From positions 60,108 to 79,901 of the forward strand of contig JAHBMJ010004469.1 in the NCBI GenBank assembly GCA_018398765.1: DNA of 19,794 nt, written 5' to 3'. The notes under the pieces are model-generated. The model was not told the DNA's origin and did not search any database. It was given only the letters and a program-made list of their open reading frames with translations. This stretch comes from Chromera velia. Its lineage: Eukaryota; Sar; Chromeraceae. This document shows, one piece after another, positions 1 to 8,965 of this stretch (positions are counted from its first letter, which is position 1; each line of letters starts with the position of its first letter). The position numbers and the translations under genes were made by a program.

Positions 1-1090
1 AGCCTGAGTAATGAATCAATGAGTGAATGATGGAATCAGCAACCAAACGAAGGCAGGGCGGGAACCTTCATGACCTTATGCTCAGCAAAAAGGCGATACG
101 GGGTTTCATAGCGGAATGGCTGACATGCAGGACACACCTAGATGCGTGAACGAGTGAACCATCGACCGCCTGACTGAAACCCCGAGAGTCATATCAATAT
201 ATGGCATAGTGCCCGAATGCATGCGTGTTCAGGGCGCTGCATGGAAGAAAAGAAGGGAGAGCATGCACATAAGAATACATGTGTAAGCAAATGATGCATG
301 AGAGCCTGGATAAATGAGAAATGAACGGATGGAGAAAACAGCTACGGCTGAGTATAACAAGAGAAGCTCGATTTTTACGGTAACGGGTGGGGCATATAGA
401 GCAGTATAGAGCCTTTCGCCCGGTTGAAGGAAAGAGAAGGGAAGGGGAAAAACATGGAAGATAAGGCCCTTGCCCAGAGGCCGGCGACATGCGGGCACGG
501 CAAGAGCCAGGGCACCGGACAATGAGCATAGAAGAAGAGAAGGGGGGCTGGAGAGCTGCATGAGTGTCACGAATCGAGAGGCAGTGAAATTTTTGGAACG
601 AAAGGGGAGACTGATGAATGAATGAATGGATGAGCAAGCATGACTCACGCTGCATGAGCAAGGAACGACCGGGAACGACAAAGTGAAATTTACTGTGAAA
701 AGAGCATGGATGAGCAAATGCATGAATAAGTAGAAGGAACGGGGAAGCCAAAGAATGCGTGCACGAGTAAATAAACAATGCACAAAGGAACGAGTGAATC
801 AAGGAATGCATGCACGAGAAAATGAACGATGCGCAAAGGAACGAGTGAATTGAAAAATACAGAGACGTAAGTGGATAGATGAATGGAAGAATGGGAAATC
901 GAAGGATGCACACGCAAGCGAAAAGCGAGCGAGTGGATGAGCAAGGAAATGAGTGAATTACAGAGATACGGATGAGCATGCACAGATGAAAGTATGATTA
1001 TGAAGGAACGAACAATGGGACAAATGAGTGAATAAACAACTGAACGAATGAATGAATGAAGGAATGGATAACTAAAGGAACGAATGAATG
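1..1090. repeat. Degenerate GAATG/GAGTGAAT simple-repeat region
   Basis: The plus strand is a purine-rich, diverged array of words such as gaatgaatg, gagtgaat and aaggaacga, densest at about 600-630 and 770-1090. A clear local duplication of 50 bp is present: 751-800 and 801-850 share the same order of motifs (gcacgag, caaaggaacgagtgaat) with a few substitutions. On the minus strand the array stays open for up to 261 codons and gives monotonous His-Ser-Phe/Leu-rich peptides. This is the expected product of a TGAA/TTCA-type repeat read in a stop-poor direction. No start context, splice structure or domain supports a gene. Confidence 0.7.
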
Positions 1091-2165
1091 AAAACCTCGA
1101 GGGACCAAAGAGAAAAAAGGAAGCGACGAAGCAACTTGATTAGATCGTTTTCTTTTCTATTCTTTTCTCTTCCTTTCTTCCTCGACGTCCCTCCCTCTTT
1201 CCAAACTGCCCTTCCCAGACTAGTTCCCAGATCAGACTCACCAGTCGTCTCTGACTTCAACCTCTTTGTCCTTCCATCTTGGTTTTAGAAACGCGTCCTG
1301 CCGTCTAAAAAGATGGAGTTCAGCGTCAAAGGTAGGGTTCACGCCTGAGTGAGTGACGGACCTCCTACAAGCTGTCCTCCTGAAAAAAAGAAGGAGAAGA
1401 GAAAAGGATCGAAAGAGTAGTGGACCGACTGACAATGGGAATGCATGACTAATACATGGGTTTGAGCAAGTAACTGTACGTGGCCGGATCTCTGAGAGGA
1501 AGAAGAAGAAGAAGAAGAAAAAAAAGAGAGACAGAGAGGGAAGATCCGAATGAACAGAGAATGACTCAATCTCGAAAAGCGGTCCACTCACACCCAGTGA
1601 GACGAAAAAGAGAAAACAAGGAGGCGTTAATGAATAAGGCATGCAAAAAGCGGAAAGAATTCTTTTTAAAAGCCCTTACCGCGTTCTTTTATCACTACAG
1701 CGGGTACCTCCCCATTGCCTCTCTGTCTTCCCATTTTTCTCTTCTTCTCTCTTCTTCTCTTTCCGCTCCTTTCCCTCTGTTCCTCGCTTTCCCTCCTTCT
1801 CTATTCAAGATATATTCAGCCGGCCAATTCTTTTTCCTTCTATACCCACCAAGTCTCCGCCAGACGGACAGTTCCGTTGCTCCGCTCAACCGGACAGTTC
1901 TGCCACATCAGAATTACTAGACTAAGTACTGCACCCAAGGTAAGAAGTCATAAGGAGCGCATACCGCGCAAATGCAAGCAGCTTGAATGTAAAGGTCTGT
2001 GAAAGGAAAATGCATGAGAAAATGAGACAGCAGGGCCGCCTCTGCAGTCCTGCATGAGCACAAGAATGGTGGGAAGGGACATAAGGGCGGCTGTTGGGTT
2101 TTCTTTGGGCGGTGGCATGAAGAGAGGCGTTGCCGTCTCCCCACGAGGAATGCCGTCTCTTCAAG
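1091..2165. other. Intergenic DNA with polypurine/polypyrimidine tracts
   Basis: No gene can be supported here. The stretch holds a pyrimidine tract (about 1145-1205), a (GAA)n/(A)n purine tract (about 1496-1530) and a second pyrimidine tract (about 1725-1800). Open frames across it are low-complexity Ser/Phe/Leu or Arg/Lys-rich products of these tracts. The region could be part of a long intron of a gene outside the window, but no paired splice sites with coding flanks were found. Confidence 0.5.
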
Positions 2166-2189
2166 TGCAGATGCAGCACAAGACCTCCC

Positions 2190-2560
2190 CTCAGGAATGA
2201 AACAAAGCACGTGGCACGCTCATATTGGAGGCGCCAAGCCAGCCAGACAGAGTGCCTGAAATACTTCATCAATGCCTTCCCACGTGTCCTATTCGTCCGT
2301 CTACATGGGATCGTTTTGGTGACTCGCCTGCCGGCTCCGCACTTCTACCCCAGTTGCGAACTACAAGAGCGACATGGAAGCCCCCTTCACACATGAAGCA
2401 AAACACCCAACAACCTCATGTTGAGGGCGCCCAACCAACCAGATAGGGTGCTTGAAATACTCCGGCATTGGTCTCCCATTCGCTTTTTTCGATCCGTCTA
2501 CATAGGATCGTTTTGCGCCGCCCAGCCGTCTCCGCACCCGCTCTGCACGTCTGCCCCTAC
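2190..2560. repeat. Diverged tandem duplication, period about 197 bp
   Basis: Two imperfect copies lie head to tail. Shared landmarks in the same order are a gaggcgccaagccag-like block (2228 and about 2424), a cagatag/cagacag...tgcttgaaatact block, and ccgtctacatgggatcgttttg-like text (2297 and 2494), followed by a ccgtctccgcac-like block. Offsets are consistently 196-197 bp. Identity is roughly 70-80% by eye. No coding function is evident; open frames run through only parts of the copies. Confidence 0.7.
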
Positions 2561-2589
2561 TGAGGCCACAAAAATCGGAAACCTGCAAG

Positions 2590-3360
2590 CATTGTTGAGC
2601 TGCATGATTAGCAGGAATAAAAACAGCAGAAGAAAAACAGAGAGCAAAGAAGAGTGACCCGTTCTATGCAAGAAGGAAGTCGGAGATCTTTCCCCGTCTC
2701 TCTTTGAAATCGTCTCTTCCCCTGAACAGCACCTAGCCGTATCTAGCTGTCACGCCGTCTCCAAAAGCCCTGCAGCACTATGAAGCTGACCTTCACTCAC
2801 AAGAAAAAAAAAAAAGAGGGTCATCTTGAGTGCATGCGTTTATGGAGTTAATAGGCTGCTCATAAGCCTCTGGCTCTGCTGACAGCGCCCAGTTGCAACA
2901 ACTACTCGTCTATACAAAGGGGGTTCCGCTTGGACTGACCGGCGTCCTGCAATGGAATGGCGTCTTCACCAACCACGGAAGACCTTGGAAGGGCATGGAA
3001 ATGGAACCGCACACCACATTCAGTCGGTCTGCACCAAGAGACGGACATGAGAACTGCAGAAATAGGAGATAAGTGTAAGTACAGAAGTCAAAGCAAGGTG
3101 TGAGGACAATGAGGGATAGTCAAGTAAATCCAGGCACAAAAACAGGTGAGCACAGGAGGGAACATGTCGGCCGGGGAAGGGAGACGGACAACTGTAAAAT
3201 CTGATGAAATTCCAATCGGCCAACGTTGCTGATCATACATAAAGAAATGTATGAGGACTCTCTGAGATGCATGTATGATTCCTATACTGATAAAATGCAT
3301 GTGTATGGGTGAATGCATGAATATGAGGGGTGGGCATGTGTCTCAGATCGATACAAGTTC
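2590..3360. other. Intergenic DNA, nothing recognised
   Basis: I see no gene, RNA or mobile element here. There is a short poly-A run (about 2803-2816). Open frames on both strands are under 80 codons and show no family resemblance or splice context. Confidence 0.5.
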
Positions 3361-3363
3361 GTG

Positions 3364-3582
3364 AAAAAGGTCACCGGAAAGGGAGAACAGGCGGAGAGAG
3401 GCCAAATCTCCCAAAAGGTCACCAAAAAAAAAAAAAAAAAAGGAGAACAGGCGAAGAGAGGCCAGATCTCCTGAGGCAGGGGTGAGGACCTGACCTCGTA
3501 ATATAGCAACAAGAGAGAAAGAAAGGAGACCGGGGGAGAGAACCCGGGGTTCCGGAGGCAGGGGTGAGAACCTGACCTCCCA
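3364..3582. repeat. Two small local duplications (GGAGAACAGG and GGCAGGGGTGAG blocks)
   Basis: First pair: 3364-3413 and 3414-3472 both read aaaggtcacc, an A-run, ggagaacaggcg, agagaggcca and atctcc; the second copy carries an expanded run of about 18 A. Second pair: a 26-base block, gaggcaggggtgag then acctgacctc, at about 3473-3497 and again at about 3554-3580. The repeats are nested side by side, which suggests replication slippage or a decayed compound repeat. Confidence 0.7.
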
Positions 3583-3599
3583 CGAAAGTTATGATCCAA

Positions 3600-4741
3600 G
3601 GCACGTGCTAAGAGCAAGGAAGGAGTTAACGTGCGAGTCAGTGGATCGTTAAAAGGACGGGGAAGGGGTCGACATGAGGGAAGATCAGGAAGCCCGCAAC
3701 CCTGCAAGAAATGGTAGAAAGAAATGAATCAGTATTTCCGAATAGAAGGAACAGTCAACATTGACTATAGTAGAAGTTGCCATACGGGAGAGGTCTCAGT
3801 CTGACAAACGTCAACACCTATGAACAGACCTAACACTGCGTGGGATGCTGTTATGTGTAAAGATGAATATATATGTGTATCAATATTCATAGCATGTATA
3901 ACCCTGTGCATAGGGAAGTACATGAATGCAGACCATAAATCTTTCACGAAACTAATTGTCCATGCGAACAGGGGGAGGGAGGAAGAACAACGGGTGACTG
4001 AATGTACGAAAACCTGAGCTCACTCCTGACTCACCACATTAAACAGGCAAGGGGTACGTGAGTACTCTAGGCTTACTGACTCATGAGAGGGCCCACCCAC
4101 GACCAGTAAACCTATGAGGAAATGCTATTCAATCAAAAGACACACACACCCACACACTCACACGCAGAAAGAACGGAGGGCCTCGCCCACGACCTGTCCA
4201 CGTACCAGCCGATTTCCCTCCACAAATGAACAATAAGACATCCTCCCTTTCAAAACTGCATTAGTAGCCTTCCACTGCGCTGTGCTAAGGTCATTGGAGG
4301 TGCTTAATCTGTCAGATCTGGCTAGTTTGTTTGCCTTTCAATCCGTGTGCGTTGACTGCACACACAACACTGGGAAGCATCTTTGGGAGCATCAGCCATC
4401 GACTCCACCTGTCTGCAAGACAGACATCAACCCATAAACATGATTGAACGTATGTCGATCTGGGGTGTAGAAGGATGCTTGCCGGGTACGTGTAGGCGGC
4501 CTCTGCAGGCGGGAGAGATCGACGTGCGAATGGCCCGTGAAAGCGATAAGCAAGGCAAAAGGAAATAGACATGCCCCATATACCGCCTTTACGGGATAAC
4601 CCATACGACGAAAAACAACAATCTTAAAAAGAAAAAGTTCGGCAGCAAAGAGGAGTAGAAGTCTCACAACACAGCAGTTTCCAAGGAGGATAGGGATGAC
4701 AGATTTGAAGGGTAGTAAGAAACAGAAAAAGAATTCCAAAG
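3600..4741. other. Intergenic DNA with a short (CA)n tract
   Basis: No gene can be supported. The only simple repeat is an interrupted CA tract at about 4140-4165. The longest open frame, 120 codons on the minus strand (4392-4754), gives a Leu/Phe-rich peptide without a recognisable domain and overlaps the start of the plus-strand ORF at 4742. The last roughly 60 bases are A-rich 5' flank of that ORF, with an in-frame TGA at 4706-4708 that limits its start. Confidence 0.5.
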
Positions 4742-5203
4742 ATGTCAAAGACAAAAACCGACGAACAACTGGAGAGATACATTAGTCTCTCCAATCACCA
4801 ATATATGACAGCTGTCGAACCAACCGATGAGCGCCCTGATGTGGAAGTCTCTTTCATTCCCCCCCATGAGTATGAGTATGAACGAAACGACGAGAACCCA
4901 AAATACAACATCCAGTTCACAAGCCAGATCACATTGGTGCACAACCAATGGAACATGAAGAACCTGGGGTTTCACTTCCTAGTGTGGACCCAAAGAATTC
5001 TGCTCGCTTTCCTTCTCCTCCTTCTGATTCCGTCGCTTACCCTCGTCAAAGAAGCCAAGGGGGCCGTCACCAGGGCCCTGAACAATCAACAGAAGAGGGT
5101 TGAAAGGGCCAAAGGAACAGTAGAACTCCCTCTTGAGATCGCTGTCCGAGGCGTATTGTGTTTCTTTAATACTACGGCAGGGCTCTTCTGTAGAGCAAAC
5201 TAG
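4742..5203 (+). CDS. Unidentified membrane protein, N-terminal part (split by a transposon)
   Basis: I do not recognise this family. The frame opens at ATG 4742, the first ATG after an in-frame TGA at 4706, and runs 153 codons. The N-terminal half is polar and acidic, with Tyr/Glu-rich text around residues 40-52 (PHEYEYERNDEN). A single strong membrane segment lies at about residues 77-102 (core RILLAFLLLLLIPSLTLV), followed by a basic stretch with Lys, Arg and Gln (about 103-125). The last natural codons end in FNTTAGLFCRA. The frame then stops at a TAG formed by the first bases of the transposon at 5200. With the insertion and one target copy removed, the same frame continues at 6204 as far as a TAG at 6244. 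Membrane location is predicted from the hydrophobic segment; any function is unknown. Confidence 0.55.
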   Translation: MSKTKTDEQLERYISLSNHQYMTAVEPTDERPDVEVSFIPPHEYEYERNDENPKYNIQFTSQITLVHNQWNMKNLGFHFLVWTQRILLAFLLLLLIPSLTLVKEAKGAVTRALNNQQKRVERAKGTVELPLEIAVRGVLCFFNTTAGLFCRAN

Positions 5204-6195
5204 GGTATTTCACTTTGATGGAGGTGTACTAGGTTTTATAGTAAAAAACTTTACAAAAAAACAGTTTTTAGACATTTTTTTAAATAGATTCCTAGCCCAA
5301 TTTTGCTAAAAAGTCATTTGAACACATGTAAAATCCTTGGTTTGGTAAGGTTATATTAGGTTAAGGGTAGGTTTAGGGGTCATTGCCAATGAAGGTTCGG
5401 ACATAAAGTTAGAGAACTTTCATTTTAACATTGTCATCTTTTCAAACCTGCTTAAACCTGCCAATACCAGTATTAACATAGTATAAACCAGCCTCAAACT
5501 GTTTAAAACAAACTTAAAACTGATAATTTAACTCTTCAAAACTGTTATTGAGACACCTCATCTCGGTAAGCTAGGCAGTCATGCACACGGGAAAAACATT
5601 GTCAAATTTCGACAAATTTGCGATGGAGCATTCAAGCTGGCAGACAAATGGAATCAGGGACAACAAAGAAAAGAGTGTGATGGCAATAAAAAATCGAAAG
5701 CAGAAAGGCGCTGTGGCTGTTTGAGAGAGCCTTTTTCTCAGCTTTGGTTGAGGGGGGGGTGATGGTGAATAACGACGAGCTTGCTTGGCAATGCGTAGAA
5801 AGTCAGTTTAATGATATGATTGAGCATGAAAGTGATGAAAAGGATGAAAGCTAAAGGAGAGTTGAGTCATATGGTTTTAAAATCATGTCTGCTGGTATTA
5901 ATGAAGTGATTTGAAGCAGGTTATACCAGGTTACATAAGGTTTAGGTAGGTTAAGTGTTAGGTTATATAACGATGTTTTTACTACTCTTAGAACCCTAAG
6001 TGGCAACATGATGAAAACCTTAAATAATCATCATAAATCATGATGCTATAAGTCTTTTTTTAAGTTTATGAAGGTTCTTTTAGGTAAAGAACCACATTGA
6101 GCAGACTTTTAGATATCTAGAGTGTTTTACATACTTGAAGGGGGGGGTATAAAATTAATTTTTATCTTTTTTTTTTTTTTAGTGAAATACCCTAG
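5200..6195. mobile_element. Non-autonomous DNA transposon, 996 bp, hAT-like (8-bp TSD)
   Basis: The ends are perfect 15-bp terminal inverted repeats: CTAGGGTATTTCACT at 5200-5214 and its reverse complement at 6181-6195. Both sides are flanked by the identical octamer AGAGCAAA (5192-5199 and 6196-6203), a perfect 8-bp target-site duplication. The interior is AT-rich, has no long ORF and so encodes no transposase; it must have moved with help from an autonomous relative. An 8-bp duplication is typical of the hAT superfamily (also P and Merlin elements); the TIR alone does not decide. Subterminal AGGTTA/TTAGG-type motifs cluster at about 5345-5385 and 5915-5965, in the place where transposase-binding repeats often lie. 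Perfect termini and TSD point to a recent insertion. Confidence 0.9.
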
Positions 6196-6204
6196 AGAGC
6201 AAAT

Positions 6205-6762
6205 GGATATATGTTCCGCTGCCTGCACCGTGGCTTACGGCCATAGTCTATGTTTAGGAACCAAGAGGTTTCCCAGCACGCAATCACCTACTTCCTGCAC
6301 AATATACCAGCAGATTTTGATCCAGATTTCTGCTTGAACGGGGACCCGAGTCTCAAATCAGGGGCTCTGATTGTCACGCCACAGATCGTACATGAGCTCA
6401 TAGCGAAGAGGGTTACGGTTTTGACCGACCCGAGAACTACGGAGAGGCGGGTTCCCATGTGGGGCATCGCGCCGCACATGCTCGCCAAGCCGGCCGTCAT
6501 ACTCGCACTGCTACCCGTAGTCCGATTTCAGGATTGCGACCCTCTGGAGACGCTCTTGTTGATGAGGACACATCAACGCCAGGCGATCAACAACCCCGTA
6601 TATTCTCCGACTTCAGACCTCGAAAATAGAGAAAAGGGAAGCGACAACGAGTCGTCGCTCCCCGCCCTGGAGGAGTCCGCCGGTGAGGAGGAAGAGGAGC
6701 AGGGAGACGGGGACGTGGAAATGGAGGAGGGAGATAGAGACGTGGAGATGGAGGAGGGATAA
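6205..6762 (+). pseudogene. Unidentified protein, C-terminal part beyond the transposon, with one in-frame TAG
   Basis: Reading in the frame that leaves 4742-5199 and crosses the TSD gives 13 codons after the TSD, a TAG at 6244-6246, TCT, then an ATG at 6250 and 170 further codons to TAA. The portion from 6250 looks like real coding sequence: a mixed globular region (residues 1-115 from that ATG, with motifs such as FLHNIPADFDPDF and VPMWGIAPHMLAKP), then a Ser/Glu linker and an acidic tail in which GDxDVEMEE is repeated twice. No family is recognised. Two readings are possible. Either this is the second half of one gene killed by both the stop and the transposon, or it is a separate downstream ORF starting at 6250. 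Shared frame and lack of a gap favour the first. Confidence 0.5.
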
Positions 6763-8140
6763 AGACCCGTCCATAGAGAAGAGAGGAGCGAGGCACTAGG
6801 GGGCGGGCATGCGGTAAGAGGGGGGGGGGAGGGAATAAACCAGGGGGAGGGAAATATAGGGGACAGCTAACGCTCGAGGGAGAAATCGAGGGAATGGGGG
6901 GGAGAAGGGGGGGGAGCAAGGGAAGGGAAAGGACCTTCGAGTTGGTCTCCTGAAGAAAAAGAAAAAAAGAGAAAAGAGAGAAAAAGAGAAGTGGTCTCAC
7001 CTCTCCGTTTTATCTCTTTCCCCCTGCTGCCCCTCAGGAAGCCTCTGAGATGCATGATACATATGTATGCATGGAATTTGCATTCACGAGGGCATGTTTC
7101 GATCAGTCTGCATATTGCATGAACATGTGTGTGTCCTTCAATGTATACGCATCTTGGCATGCTGTCACCAAAAGACTTTAAGAATGTACATTGAATGATT
7201 GTATAGTATTCTCTCTCCATTTGTATGCCATTTCGAGGGCTGTTTCAGATGATACGAGGAGTGCACTACTCCGCATGTACACACTACCTATATTATTGTA
7301 TGGCAACATCCTTTCCTCTTCCCATCCTCCTATCTATATGTTCACTGATTTCTCTCCTTTTCTCTTCAGCTCTCATCAAGTTTAAGTTAGCCTGTGTACT
7401 TCATCTCATTACACGGATAGCCTTGTATCTGTATGATTAGCCTTCAATGGCCCTTCATATTAAATAAATATTTTTCGTTATGAACATTAATGTACAGACG
7501 AGTACAGTAAACGGGTCCAGCAAAAGGAAGGTCCATTAGATAAGTACATCTACGCCTCACGTACAGTACGTTCATGGGAATGTTCATGGATGTCCATGCG
7601 GAGTGGAAAGGCAAGTGATTTCAGTCACACCACGCGTACATGCCTCCTAAATTAATTTTTATAATGGGAGTAGAAAAAGGAATGTGATACGCATAGATAT
7701 CCATAAGTATGAGCGCGTGGAATCGCTCATATAAGAAGGGGGAATGTGTTACGCTTTCAGTTTTCTAGAAAAAAAAAAAAAGAGAGAACTTGCAAGGAAG
7801 AAAAAAAAAATTAGAAAGAAAGATAATATATATATATGCTGCTTTATAGGGTTAACGGGTATTTATCTATCATCCAAGAAATCCTGTGGAAAATTGTAAA
7901 AAAATTAAATAATAATAAACTAATACAGAATGAGCTGCATTATGAGTATAAATAAAATGATAATATCGTTTCTCATAACAATATGATAAGCAGCTAGAGT
8001 AAAGCAAAATTGCAAAATACATGCAAAATGTAATCAAATAATGAGTCGGGTACTAGATCAGGCCAGGTTTACCTGTCAGTACATAAGCCTAAAACCCGTC
8101 GTTGCTTTTAAACAGAGTGTTGTCAATATTACTATACGTA
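6763..8140. other. AT-rich intergenic DNA
   Basis: No gene is supportable. The start (about 6800-6990) is G-rich then A/G-rich low-complexity sequence. From about 7440 the base composition turns AT-rich, with A-runs near 7770 and 7801 and a (TA)n run at about 7828. Two similar 14-mers, ggaatgtgatacgc (about 7680) and ggaatgtgttacgc (about 7742), lie about 62 bp apart. Between them is a perfect 8-bp hairpin, TATGAGCG / CGCTCATA (7708-7715 and 7724-7731) with an 8-base loop. These may be remnants of an old mobile element, but no ends can be defined. Confidence 0.5.
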
Positions 8141-8215
8141 GTGGGATTTGTATGGCCGAGATGGTTGTATAGGCCGCTGGGTCAGAAGAGGAAGGCTCAG
8201 GGATCGACCATGATG
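8141..8215 (+). ncRNA. tRNA-Leu/Ser-like segment, possible SINE head or tRNA pseudogene
   Basis: At 8153 the sequence reads TGGCCGAGATGGTT, close to the A box and D arm of class II tRNAs (TGGCCGAGTGGTT), followed by AGGC closing the D stem and GCTGGGTCAGAAG in the place of the anticodon arm. At 8200-8209 GGGATCGACC resembles a B box (GGTTCGANNCC). Spacing between boxes is about 47 bp. Acceptor and T-stem pairing are poor and extra bases sit in the D loop, so this is not a working tRNA. A tRNA-derived SINE head or a decayed tRNA gene fits better. No poly-A tail or target duplication could be assigned. Confidence 0.35.
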
Positions 8216-8244
8216 TAAATGGCCTAACAAGAATCATAGCTAAG

Positions 8245-8905
8245 TACGACTTGTCGACCCGCTTGTCGAACTTGTTGGCAAGCTCATTAAAGGACTGCAG
8301 GCATAGGCATAAGAAGAGAAGTGCAAAGAAATTTTGTATGTTTCATGAGTAAGGATATGAAAACTTTTACAAACTCTCTGGAGAGTGTGCTCCAGGTTTA
8401 GTCGATCTTTTCGTCGATCTTCTTGTCGATCTTTTTGTTGTACGACCGTTTAGAGATGGCAAAACACACCAAAGACAAAACGGAATACATAAAACATATA
8501 AGAAAATTAAGGAGGGAAAAAAGAGACACACATGCAAAAAGAAAGAACATGTCGATCTTTTTGTCGAACTCTGGCTCAGATGGCTTTTTATGTCGAACGA
8601 TTGCACGACATTTTTGCGAGGTTGCAACTTTTCATGAAATTCATGATCTTGACAATCCCAATCCTACTTTCAAAGAAGTGAAATTTGAATCCAGAAATCT
8701 GCAACTTGGTTTGTTAGACTTCGGTTCTGTATGTCGAACCCCGATTCCGTATGTCGGACCAGTGACTTCCGTGTGTGACTTTTAAGTTGTCGAACCTCCA
8801 ATCTCACTTGTCAAACCTTAAATCTCACTTGTCGAACCTTCAATCTCGCTTGTCGAACCTTTAAGCTCAGTTGTCGAACCGACAAGGCCACTTGTCGGAC
8901 TCGTC
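8245..8905. repeat. Degenerate TTGTCGAAC repeat, tandem 21-bp units at the right end
   Basis: The word tgtcgaacc or tgtcgatc recurs at irregular spacing from about 8250 (8250-8275, 8400-8445, 8550-8605, 8730-8760) and becomes a regular tandem array from about 8786 to 8905. Five to six units of 21 bp there follow the pattern cttgtcgaaccttcaatct. Read on the minus strand, 21 bp gives a seven-residue repeat (for example VRQVRLK or GSTSEIE depending on frame), but each frame is broken by TAA or TGA. No gene is claimed. Confidence 0.7.
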
Positions 8906-8965
8906 AACTCCGGTGAGGCACAGCTAGGTAGGCGCCCAATTCACCAAAAAGGGGAAGCTATAACA

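Noticed and set aside
194-979. 261-codon minus-strand ORF
   Set aside because: Monotonous His/Ser/Phe composition dictated by the GAATG-type repeat; no domain, splice or start support.
4392-4754. 120-codon minus-strand ORF
   Set aside because: Leu/Phe-rich without domain and without splice partners; overlaps the start of the better plus-strand ORF.
5341-5970. Telomere-like TTTAGGG/TTAGG words in the transposon
   Set aside because: Only scattered degenerate copies, not a tandem array; more likely subterminal transposase-binding motifs.
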